From a virus: a stretch of DNA of 20,655 nucleotides. Positions 8,251-15,152 of this stretch are shown here, piece by piece; the stretch's first letter is position 1, and each line of letters opens with the position of its first letter. A model generated the notes under the pieces. The model made no database searches. It was not told the origin of the DNA and saw nothing but the letters and a program-made list of their open reading frames with translations. The stretch lies in IMG/VR virus record IMGVR_UViG_3300032342_002142, positions 1 to 20,655 of that record, one strand, 5' to 3'. Position numbers and translations under genes: made by a program.

Positions 8251-8256
8251 TATACT
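8251..8256 (+). promoter_or_regulatory. Possible -10 box (TATACT) in a 35-bp divergent junction
   Basis: TATACT lies in the short gap between the resolvase and the plus-strand structural genes, 25 bases before the ATG at 8282. The surrounding GCTAT matches the boxes at two other divergent junctions (15141 and 18120). No good -35 hexamer is obvious upstream, which would lie inside the resolvase gene. Weak single-site evidence, raised a little by its recurrence. Confidence 0.3.
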
Positions 8257-8281
8257 ACAACAACACTGGCGGTGGGTGGAC

Positions 8282-8980
8282 ATGTCGGCATATATTTCAG
8301 CAACCTTTGAGAAGACCCTGCTTCCCGCGACATCCCAAGTACGGGTGATCCTGCGTAATCGCGACGATGGTGGAGTCCCTCCGTCGCCAAGCGTAAGCTA
8401 TTTTCCCACCAACCCTGATGACCTGAAATACAATGTAGTTGTGAAGTTTGTGAGCCGTACTCTGGGTGAGGAGTTTCAGAGAATAGCGCTTTTGGCAGAT
8501 CTTACAGACGTTGCGCTACCTATTAGGGCTTTGGATACGTTGGAAGATTTGTCTACCAACTTTTTACCAGGGCCCTTACCCGTAAATGATGTGACACAAG
8601 GCGACCTGCTAACGATAACCCTGTCTGACGTAGAGCCTTGGAACTCGAACGTCTATAGCGGCAATCCTTTTCAATTTACAGTGCAAAGCGTTACATCAAC
8701 CCGTATTACTGTTACCCCGCCATTTCCGGCATTTGCGAATACCCTGTCTTGGGCCATTCCCGCACGGGGTTTATCGGGAATAGCTGGTGTTACGATTCGC
8801 AATGGCAATCCTGCAAATACGCTAAAATACAGGGACTCTCGCTTTCAACGCTACTACACCACTGCCCTCGAAGCTGAAACAAGCGTGACTGCTATGAAAG
8901 CCGACCTTACGTCCCTGGCGACCGCCACGGTTGGCGCAACGCTCACGACCGAAGTTGTTACATTGAGTTCGAGCATATGA
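8282..8980 (+). CDS. Putative virion structural protein (232 aa), first of three tandem paralogues
   Basis: Unrecognised beta-rich protein with few charges and no membrane helix, typical of virion components. I chose the ATG at 8282 over an in-frame GTG at 8276; GGTGGGTGG upstream is a poor Shine-Dalgarno. Its core shares phrasing with the next two genes: EEFQRIALLADL here, DTFSHVATVYDL and DAFERVIEIADV there; and a later LKYRD compared with LNYRT and ITYTD. In this copy an extra beta-rich segment of about 80 residues (from near PIRALDTLED to near LSWAIP) seems inserted between the two halves. The stop overlaps the next ATG as ATGA. The exact role, such as baseplate, head decoration or tail, is not visible. 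Confidence 0.75.
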   Translation: MSAYISATFEKTLLPATSQVRVILRNRDDGGVPPSPSVSYFPTNPDDLKYNVVVKFVSRTLGEEFQRIALLADLTDVALPIRALDTLEDLSTNFLPGPLPVNDVTQGDLLTITLSDVEPWNSNVYSGNPFQFTVQSVTSTRITVTPPFPAFANTLSWAIPARGLSGIAGVTIRNGNPANTLKYRDSRFQRYYTTALEAETSVTAMKADLTSLATATVGATLTTEVVTLSSSI

Positions 8981-9363
8981 CTACGACCGTCGAAATTAAG
9001 GCCCAGTTTGTACGCAGCATTCCGTACGAGAGTGTGTACAGGGTGCAGGTGGATATTATCGATGTTGTCAACATCGGTTTTGACGTACTCGTGTTTAATA
9101 CTGAGCACGACACATTCTCGCATGTAGCCACCGTGTACGACCTCGAAACTTACCCGGTGGGTAAAGAAGCAGCAGCGCTTGTAAACGCGTCACTATACCG
9201 CGGACGCGGCGCGCAGCTCAACTATCGCACAATCCGTGATGCTACAGGGTTTGAAGCGATTACTAAATCCCGTTTGAAAATCCTTGCGGTAGCGCACGCA
9301 TCCATAGTAGATGCATTCACTGGCACTGATTATGCCAACATCAACTCTACTGTCACTTTGTGA
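8977..9363 (+). CDS. Putative virion structural protein (128 aa), second paralogue
   Basis: 128 residues, the shortest of the three tandem genes and perhaps the minimal domain. The start forms an ATGA overlap with the previous stop. The shared core is DTFSHVATVYDLETY, then a helix with ALVNASLYRGRG, then LNYRTIRDA and a helix ending SRLKIL. These align without large gaps to residues of the next protein (DAFERVIEIADVDTYF; IAAGAIYW; ITYTDVETA; SRINSL). No catalytic motif, cysteine or membrane segment. Position between virion-like genes and the repeated family argue for a structural role; this is inference. Confidence 0.75.
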   Translation: MTTTVEIKAQFVRSIPYESVYRVQVDIIDVVNIGFDVLVFNTEHDTFSHVATVYDLETYPVGKEAAALVNASLYRGRGAQLNYRTIRDATGFEAITKSRLKILAVAHASIVDAFTGTDYANINSTVTL

Positions 9364-9370
9364 GTAATCC

Positions 9371-10357
9371 ATGTCCGGCACTCAAATAAACCAACAGCGA
9401 CAAGCTGTTGTTGTTTCAGGCACAGTCAAGTACACGATTACCACAACGTGTACAGCACGCGGTACCCTACAAGACACCGGCATTTTCTTACTTAGCATTC
9501 CCACCGCGACTGATCCCAAGGACGACGCTTTTGAACGCGTCATTGAGATTGCCGACGTCGATACCTACTTCAATGACCGTGATGTAGCAATCGCTGCCGG
9601 CGCTATATACTGGCGCTCCTCTGCGGTCACAATCACGTATACCGATGTTGAAACAGCGAACGCGGCATGGAAAGAGTTTAACAGTCGCATTAATTCTCTC
9701 GTGAACGCATACGACGCGTTCCTCACGGAATTCGACACGGTGCCGTCAGGTGACGTCATCAACTTCCCGACTGTGGACGAATCCGCGAAAGCAGCGCTAA
9801 AAGCGGCGTACGCTGCAACGGTACCGCTGGTAACTGCTGCACAAGATGCGTTAACTACGCATCAGGCGGAATGTACGCAGCTCGAAGCAGATCTAGCTAC
9901 AAATGAAACGCAGTTACAGCAAGCAACTGCCGACGCAGCTGCATGGGTCAATACCCAAGCGGTATTAACGTCAATCCTTGCGGTAGACACTGCGCTCAAC
10001 GCAAGTCTTACGACAAATAACGCCGCAGTTCGGAGCGCGAATGCGTCATCTAGCGCCACCGATCCCGAAAAAGCAAACCTTGAGAGCTATCTCGTATCCA
10101 ACGACGCGATGCTTGTACAGTTTACGGCGCAGAATACTGCGCTGTCTGCACTGATCTCGGGCACGGTAACGCCGCAGATGAGTACACTCAACGCCCGTGT
10201 CGTGTCGCTTACGCAAGCTAAGAACGCAATCTACGTTAATCTAAATAAATGCCACATTGAGAGTAGCAAGCTCAGCGCAGCGGCCACCACGGCTGTAGCA
10301 AACCGCGAAGCGGCGCTAGCAGCAGTCATAGCCGTCTGCCCTGACTTTACACCCTAA
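9371..10357 (+). CDS. Putative virion structural protein (328 aa) with long helical C-terminal region
   Basis: Starts seven bases after the previous stop without a clear Shine-Dalgarno. Residues 1-120 or so carry the core shared with the two upstream proteins (DAFERVIEIADVDTYF, ITYTDVETA, SRINSL). The remaining two thirds is Ala/Thr/Gln-rich and strongly helical, with heptad-like stretches (TTHQAECTQLEADLATNETQ; LNARVVSLTQAKNAI), suggesting a coiled-coil fibre or whisker fused to the common domain. The composition is low in charge, as in tail fibres and scaffolds. It is the last gene of this plus-strand cassette, and its TAA interlocks with the stop of the convergent gene. Structural role inferred, precise function unknown. 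Confidence 0.75.
   Translation: MSGTQINQQRQAVVVSGTVKYTITTTCTARGTLQDTGIFLLSIPTATDPKDDAFERVIEIADVDTYFNDRDVAIAAGAIYWRSSAVTITYTDVETANAAWKEFNSRINSLVNAYDAFLTEFDTVPSGDVINFPTVDESAKAALKAAYAATVPLVTAAQDALTTHQAECTQLEADLATNETQLQQATADAAAWVNTQAVLTSILAVDTALNASLTTNNAAVRSANASSSATDPEKANLESYLVSNDAMLVQFTAQNTALSALISGTVTPQMSTLNARVVSLTQAKNAIYVNLNKCHIESSKLSAAATTAVANREAALAAVIAVCPDFTP
10354..10357. other. Interlocked convergent stop codons (CTAA)
   Basis: The plus gene ends with TAA at 10355-10357 and the minus gene ends with TAG read from 10356 to 10354. This is the mirror of the arrangement at 4305-4308: the same four-base overlap and the same CTAA/TTAG tetranucleotide. No terminator hairpin is apparent at the junction. 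Confidence 0.8.
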
Positions 10358-11742
10358 TAGTCCGCGGATTGGCCTGCGGGCATCACCGTCTTCAAATGTA
10401 TTTTTGCAGTAGCAAAGCCGTGAGGCCAAAGCCGCTGGAAAAACTCCATGACGTGTGATGCAGGGGTCAGACAGTAGCACCAAAATGTGCTGCGTGTAGA
10501 CGTACCCGTAAGGATCGTCTCATGCCGCATTTTGGTAATGCTATACACGGGGTGTGGTTGATGCCCGTCCCGTGTATGGACATACCCCCAGGTGCTGAAT
10601 ATCGCGTGCGCTAGCACGTGTTTTCTCTCTAAATGGGTCTCAGGGATTTTATCGCTTTCGGGCAACGCAGGAAATGCCTCACGGAGCTCTGCATAGCTAG
10701 GGTACTTCTTTTTGCGTGTGGTGTTACCCTGACACGGTGCTACGCGGAATAAGAGATCGTCGCCTGATAAGCGAAATCCTGCGAGCTTTGTATTACCCAT
10801 GCGATTTGGCGTGATGGCCCGACTCAAATGATCCTCACCAGCTACGCTCATTAGATAGTGAATTTCGTGCAATGCAAATTTTGAGGTACCATTTTCGTAG
10901 GGCGTAGCGGCAAGCCATGTGTAGAGCGCTTCCCAGGCTTGCTCTTCAGTTGTATGGCTATCGCAGTTACGTACTTGACCGCAGTCACCGTACGTACCGT
11001 CCCTGTGTTTAGTACTGAACGTACACTGTGAGCACTCAATCTTACGGTGTGCAAAGCGCCTGGCGTTCTCAGCGCCTCGTTCTGAGAACGCCTTAGACCT
11101 TGCCGCGACAAGCGCAAAGTCGTAGTTATCCCAGGGCCGAATAGCTTCGGTAAAGTCGGCGTTTATCGAGTATTGACCGGGTGTAAATACAAAGCCGTTC
11201 AGGTCTTGGTAGCGCTTTCGTTTGTACTCCGTCGTTTCTGGCTCAGAGAAACTCGTCAGTTGGTCGGCTAACCAAGGATGTGCCGCGTACATCGTTGTAG
11301 TGAGGCACGTACCTTCTTCGAGTTTAGGACACGGACAATTTCCCGTGAACCGTTCGAGCATGGTACATGTGTCGTAAATATCGTCGTAGTCAGCAAGAAT
11401 AGCGTCGCTGGCTGGATCGCGTACGTCCTTCTGCAGCCAGCCAAACAACCGATTCTTACTTAGGAACTCACGGTCGCCAGTACGAGCCGGTCGTGGTATT
11501 CCCGCAGTATTAAAGGTGGCCATGATGGTACGGTTATCAACCCGTACATAGACCACGGTCTTCGCCTCTGCATATAGCTCCGATAGAATAAACATCGGCT
11601 TACGGAGCATGTCCACTTCAAGGTACTCATCGGTGTCGTGGAATAAGTAACCCTGCGGTGCATTCCCATAGACTCGTAGGAAATTCCTTTTTGAGATTCT
11701 ATGGGAAGGCGTGGCCTCGCAAATGCTATAGTACCGCGGCAT
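10354..11742 (-). CDS. Cys-cluster protein of unknown function downstream of the reverse transcriptase
   Basis: 462 residues, no family recognised. Two cysteine clusters stand out: C126, C136, C138, C146; and C237, C240, C254, C260 (CSQC ... GDCGQVRNC), plus C422/C424 near the end. The second fits a zinc or iron-sulfur site. The N-terminal region is mixed alpha/beta (TVVYVRVDNRTIM), the middle carries many aromatic and acidic residues, and the C-terminal part is His-rich (ETHLERKHVLAHAIF). No nuclease, helicase or methylase signature is clear. The start at 11742 overlaps the reverse transcriptase end by 17 bases, and AGAGG lies about seven bases upstream, so the two are almost certainly co-translated. 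It may be an RT effector or cofactor, or an unrelated passenger. Confidence 0.8.
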   Translation of the reverse strand: MPRYYSICEATPSHRISKRNFLRVYGNAPQGYLFHDTDEYLEVDMLRKPMFILSELYAEAKTVVYVRVDNRTIMATFNTAGIPRPARTGDREFLSKNRLFGWLQKDVRDPASDAILADYDDIYDTCTMLERFTGNCPCPKLEEGTCLTTTMYAAHPWLADQLTSFSEPETTEYKRKRYQDLNGFVFTPGQYSINADFTEAIRPWDNYDFALVAARSKAFSERGAENARRFAHRKIECSQCTFSTKHRDGTYGDCGQVRNCDSHTTEEQAWEALYTWLAATPYENGTSKFALHEIHYLMSVAGEDHLSRAITPNRMGNTKLAGFRLSGDDLLFRVAPCQGNTTRKKKYPSYAELREAFPALPESDKIPETHLERKHVLAHAIFSTWGYVHTRDGHQPHPVYSITKMRHETILTGTSTRSTFWCYCLTPASHVMEFFQRLWPHGFATAKIHLKTVMPAGQSADY

Positions 11743-12760
11743 GCTTGGCCTCTGCGGCGTGCAACTGCGCTTTGAGTTGCGCTGCTTTTACGGGATTGAT
11801 CATGTGGTAGTACGAAATCTTGCCCTCGATTTGTGATTTGAGCTGTGCCCCAGACTCAAGTCCCATTTCTTTGGCGACGACATCGAACCCCTTGTAGTGG
11901 CAATGATGAATCCGTGCCCGCAGCTTGCGGTAATGTACGCGAATAATATTCGGCTTTTGGTTAACGGTCATTCCCAACAACCTCTGCTGTCGTCCAGGGC
12001 GGGTAACTCGTAACTTCTTACGGTTTACCTCGTAGCCACCCTTCTTGATGATCTTCGAAATAGCACGAATGAACTTGTTCGTGTCTTCCCGCGACAACCG
12101 TTCGTGACAGGAAAATGCCAAGTCGTCTGCGTATCGGGTGTAGGACATGCTCCACTTCTTGCATTCTTCAAGAATAGGCATGTCCAAGCGGTGATGCGCC
12201 ACCCAATTACAAATAGCGCCGCTGGTAGGCGCTCCCTGGGGTACTACGTAGCGCGTTCCTACCGCTGTCTCGATGGGGATTGTGGCCAAGTCCGCCATAG
12301 CGCTGACAACTTCAAATGGCAGATGAAATAAATCCTGTAGCGCGCGTCGGATCCACGCACGCCGTGTCGAGGGAAAGAAGTCTTTCAAATCGATCACGAT
12401 GAGGACTTGTTTACCGCAATGTTGTTCAGCGCTGTAGCGGGTAGTGCGCTCTGGAACGTACGCGGAAATATGGTCAGGGTACGCGATGTTGGTAAAGAAA
12501 CGCTCCAGCAGTCGGCCCTGTACAAACTTGAGCTTAGGCTCAGGCGCATGGATAACGCGGGTACCGCCTGACTTCTTGGGGATCACCCATTTCTTATACA
12601 TCTTGTGGCGGCCCACAATCATGCTCATCAATGTCCGATTTCGAATTCCCATGGCATGCGCCAGGGACATGGTATCGATCACCCACGGTACGTTCTCGGG
12701 GATCTTTTCGAAATGCGGAAAGTCAATGATGTTAATCGTTGTTTGGTTGTACGCTGGCAT
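11726..12760 (-). CDS. Retron-like reverse transcriptase
   Basis: 344 residues; an RNA-directed DNA polymerase of the bacterial retron/group II-related type. From the ATG at 12760, motifs appear in order: SAEQH (110-114, where retrons have NAxxH), VIDLKDFFPS with D124, VPQGAPTSG (173-181), YADD with catalytic D212/D213, then LLGMTVNQKPNI (261 on), where retrons have VTG. A C-terminal thumb follows (EGKISYYHMINPVKA). The catalytic triad is intact. I chose the ATG, preceded by GGGGGA about eight bases upstream, over a TTG nine codons earlier. It overlaps both neighbours, so there is no spacer for a classical upstream msr-msd RNA. The PQGAPTS motif argues against a diversity-generating RT. It could be a divergent retron, an abortive-infection or unknown-group RT. 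Confidence 0.92.
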   Translation of the reverse strand: MPAYNQTTINIIDFPHFEKIPENVPWVIDTMSLAHAMGIRNRTLMSMIVGRHKMYKKWVIPKKSGGTRVIHAPEPKLKFVQGRLLERFFTNIAYPDHISAYVPERTTRYSAEQHCGKQVLIVIDLKDFFPSTRRAWIRRALQDLFHLPFEVVSAMADLATIPIETAVGTRYVVPQGAPTSGAICNWVAHHRLDMPILEECKKWSMSYTRYADDLAFSCHERLSREDTNKFIRAISKIIKKGGYEVNRKKLRVTRPGRQQRLLGMTVNQKPNIIRVHYRKLRARIHHCHYKGFDVVAKEMGLESGAQLKSQIEGKISYYHMINPVKAAQLKAQLHAAEAKHAAVL

Positions 12761-13418
12761 TGTCGCTATCCCCCGCGATATCTGCAAAATTCAAAGCATC
12801 GTAACAAACGAGCTGTCCTGGTACGCATTCCCCCTGAATGTGCCGCATCAAGCGCGGGCAGACCGAACACAAAGGCCGGATCTTGTCCTGAGGCGCTTTC
12901 AGCGGTGTCGCAAGATATGCGAAATCGCTAAGCGGCTGGACTACCTCTGTAGTGTTAAATACGGGTAAACCCTTTTTACGTTTCAGGGTCTGTTGGTTGT
13001 TACTCGCAAACCACTTCTGGTTAGCGATATATCGTGGACGAATCTTGCGCCGCGCAATGCTCGTCAGCACGGGGATGACAACAAGGCGTTTGGTGAAGTC
13101 GACTTCTTCTCCAAACTCCACCCACCAGTTACGGACTGCTGGCGGTGGAAAGCGCCCGTCCACAATGGCCTTGCCGTTGATTTCGGCGGGTATCGCTTTG
13201 TGTTGATCGTTGCGTCGAAAATGCTTCCGTGTGATGGACGCAGGACGCAGCGTGTAGAGCGCTTCTTTTAGCTCTTCTGTGAATGGTAAGACAATGCCGT
13301 ATCCGAATATCTTCGGAATCACATCCTTGTCTTCAGGCATGATCAAATACAGTTTATCAAAGGGAATGACAGTACCCGCATCTGCGCGGTGGATATGTAT
13401 ATCCAAGATATTAGACAC
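12732..13418 (-). CDS. Cys-cluster protein of unknown function upstream of the reverse transcriptase
   Basis: 228 residues, not recognised. The GTG start at 13418 is convincing: GGAGGA lies about six bases upstream and the codon overlaps the upstream stop by eight bases. The N-terminal half is alpha/beta with Pro and aromatic residues (FDKLYLIMPEDKDVIP; AVRNWWVEFGEEVDF), the middle is basic (ARRKIRPRYIANQKW; LKRKKG). A four-cysteine cluster sits near the end: C184, C187, C198, C205 (CSVCPRLMRHIQGECVPG, then LVC). It is likely a zinc or Fe-S site, similar in spacing to C237-C260 of the gene after the RT. Its last 29 bases overlap the RT start. Nucleic-acid binding is plausible from the basic patch, but that is inference. 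Confidence 0.78.
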   Translation of the reverse strand: MSNILDIHIHRADAGTVIPFDKLYLIMPEDKDVIPKIFGYGIVLPFTEELKEALYTLRPASITRKHFRRNDQHKAIPAEINGKAIVDGRFPPPAVRNWWVEFGEEVDFTKRLVVIPVLTSIARRKIRPRYIANQKWFASNNQQTLKRKKGLPVFNTTEVVQPLSDFAYLATPLKAPQDKIRPLCSVCPRLMRHIQGECVPGQLVCYDALNFADIAGDSDNASVQPNND

Positions 13419-15126
13419 TCGAATCCTCCAACTGGTAATTCTTCATGTGAATCGTGACGTGACCGCTTTCTTTCATGACAGGCTGTCCGGTAGGCGTAAG
13501 CAGCCATACGGTCGGTACCGGAATCCGCGTCTCCGGCGGAGGCGCGTAACCATCGGTACAATAAATAACAATGTCCGGCGCCTTGTCCTGATGCCCACAC
13601 ATTTTCTTGATGTGCTGAAATACGAGCTCGAAATCGGTACCGCCACGACCGGTTAGTTCCCTGTCGATCTCCCCTGTGGCAGTAATCCAATACTCTTTGC
13701 AGACGTGCGTATCTGCGTAGATCACACAGATACTCACCTCAGAATCCGCCTTCTGAATGTGCGTCAGCTCTGACAGCCCTAGCTGCAATTCTTTCGTCGC
13801 CATTGAACCGGATGTGTCGACGACGTAGTAAATAGTGAACTTGTTACTCAACTTAATACCCGGAAATACAGGCATTTGCCGGATGTGCGGAAGGCGCGCA
13901 AAAAGCTTATTGCCTTCCTCTTCCATTTTGCGCGCAAACACCTTAAGGGCTGCGAGCTTCTTGGAAGGCCGGCTCATACCGCGCTCTTTTTTCGTCTGGC
14001 GCGTTCGTTGCACCATGTTGTGCAAGAGTTGCGTCCACGACACGGTGGGTGGGGTCAACATCTTGCGGATAATCTCCATCACGTGGCCCGGTATTGTGCC
14101 GCGTGATTTATCCGCACTCGACAGGGACGCCTTGATGAGCTCCTTGCCATTCTCCATGAGCTTGTGCGTGTCGCCCTCGGAATTGGTCCCTTTACCTTGC
14201 TCCCAAGCCAGATGCGGTTTCATCGAGTCCACGAGCATTTCGAGAATCTTCTGGTCCACCGGATCCAGATTCTCGATTTCGCTCTTGAGCTCTTCGGGAG
14301 TCATGCCCCCGAACGGGTCTTCTTGGGGCTGGCCCTGTCCTTGCCCTTGGCCCTGACCTTGCCCTCCTGCACCCTGTCCTTGCCCTTGGCCCTGACCTTG
14401 GCCCGGCTGTGGATCTTGGCCCTGGCCCTGACCCTCACCGTCTTCTTCGCTCTCCTCTTCGTCCGAATTACTACTCTGACTCTGTTGTTTGAGCGCGTCT
14501 TGAACAGCCTGAGCCTGTTTTTCGAGGATCTTCTTGGCAAGTTTATACAACTGGGTGGGGGATGATTTGAGCCGTTGCGTCAGCAGTTCGATCATCAACC
14601 GCTGATAGTCCTCGTAGGCCATGTCACGAGGAAGTGGGGGTGTGAAGTTCTCGGGGATAACCCAGAAGCCCAGCGGTTTCTCAGGTAGCTTAATTTTGGG
14701 CCAACTACGTGCAAGAAGTTCGTTAGCTGCCGCGTCCGTTGCAAGGTTAGCGGTAATGCTCATCAGATGCCGGTCTTCATCATCTGAGTAAATGCGCATC
14801 ATTGTTTGAACACGGGGGATGTGCTCTAAGATCAGGTGCAGCACTTCGTGTTCACAGGTGGCACATACTTCTTCGTACGAGCGCGTTGCTGCAAACAACG
14901 GATCGTAAAGAAATAGATAGCGCCCCGCGTGGGCGCTCACGGCCATAGTGCCAAAACCAGGCACCGCGACTTTATCCATCAGGCCAATGACGCGCGCGTA
15001 AAAGTTCTGGACTTTACTGCTCGTAAGGTACGTCAGTGCATCGGCTACGGAATCCCGGCCCTTGACCAGGGCCTCTTCGAGAGTCATTCCGTTTTTGTTA
15101 TCTAGCTTTTCTATCCCTGTTCTCAT
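13411..15126 (-). CDS. Predicted metallopeptidase fused to VWA domain (COG3864-like)
   Basis: 571 residues in three parts. The N-terminal domain has a zinc-protease motif HEVLH (93-97) followed by NLATDAAANELL (127-138), as in the DUF2201-type predicted metallopeptidases. Residues 213-270 are an acidic then Gly-Gln repeat linker. The C-terminal VWA-like domain has the MIDAS residues DTSGS (437-441), GGTD (T497) and CTDG (D525) for Mg2+-dependent partner binding. Proteins of this build usually work with a MoxR AAA+ ATPase, and one is encoded at 18109-16823, so a chaperone or assembly role is likely; catalysis by the HExxH is unproven. The ATG at 15126 has AGGTGAG upstream. It leads the unit that contains the RT. 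CobT is a related alternative but lacks HExxH. Confidence 0.88.
   Translation of the reverse strand: MRTGIEKLDNKNGMTLEEALVKGRDSVADALTYLTSSKVQNFYARVIGLMDKVAVPGFGTMAVSAHAGRYLFLYDPLFAATRSYEEVCATCEHEVLHLILEHIPRVQTMMRIYSDDEDRHLMSITANLATDAAANELLARSWPKIKLPEKPLGFWVIPENFTPPLPRDMAYEDYQRLMIELLTQRLKSSPTQLYKLAKKILEKQAQAVQDALKQQSQSSNSDEEESEEDGEGQGQGQDPQPGQGQGQGQGQGAGGQGQGQGQGQGQPQEDPFGGMTPEELKSEIENLDPVDQKILEMLVDSMKPHLAWEQGKGTNSEGDTHKLMENGKELIKASLSSADKSRGTIPGHVMEIIRKMLTPPTVSWTQLLHNMVQRTRQTKKERGMSRPSKKLAALKVFARKMEEEGNKLFARLPHIRQMPVFPGIKLSNKFTIYYVVDTSGSMATKELQLGLSELTHIQKADSEVSICVIYADTHVCKEYWITATGEIDRELTGRGGTDFELVFQHIKKMCGHQDKAPDIVIYCTDGYAPPPETRIPVPTVWLLTPTGQPVMKESGHVTIHMKNYQLEDSSV
14333..14400. repeat. Two perfect 29-bp direct repeats in the Gly-Gln linker
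   Basis: The same 29 bases occur at 14333-14361 and 14372-14400, period 39 bp, within the low-complexity C/T-rich (plus strand) tract that encodes the GQGQ linker of the metallopeptidase/VWA protein. The period is a multiple of three, so slippage would lengthen or shorten the linker by 13 residues in frame. Confidence 0.85.
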
Positions 15127-15137
15127 GTCTCACCTGC

Positions 15138-15146
15138 TGCTATAAT
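15138..15146 (+). promoter_or_regulatory. Extended -10 promoter element (TGC TATAAT)
   Basis: A consensus extended -10 (TGn plus TATAAT) lies in the 26-bp divergent junction. Transcription from it would begin about seven bases later, at or next to the ATG at 15153, giving a leaderless message; indeed no Shine-Dalgarno precedes that ATG. No good -35 is visible, which an extended -10 does not require. On the minus strand the same gap holds the ribosome binding site (AGGTGAG) of the VWA gene. Confidence 0.5.
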
Positions 15147-15152
15147 CAGCGC

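Noticed and set aside
11725-11731. GCTATAG near the RT/Cys-protein overlap as a plus-strand promoter
   Set aside because: No plus-strand gene follows; it lies inside overlapping minus-strand coding sequence.
12761-12787. TTG start nine codons upstream for the reverse transcriptase
   Set aside because: The ATG at 12760 has a GGGGGA ribosome binding site at good spacing; the TTG has none.
10354-13418. Diversity-generating retroelement acting on the tail fibre
   Set aside because: The RT has PQGAPTSG rather than the DGR-type motif, no accessory Avd-like gene is apparent, and I saw no template/variable repeat pair between the RT flank and the tail fibre C-terminus.
14333-14400. Short repeats as a CRISPR array
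   Set aside because: Only two copies with a 10-base gap, in frame within a coding linker.
14164-14565. Plus-strand Leu/Ala-rich frame opposite the Gly-Gln linker
   Set aside because: Low-complexity shadow of the GQ repeat.
15136-15150. GCTG/CAGC inverted repeat around the TATAAT as an operator
   Set aside because: Only four base pairs; within chance expectation.
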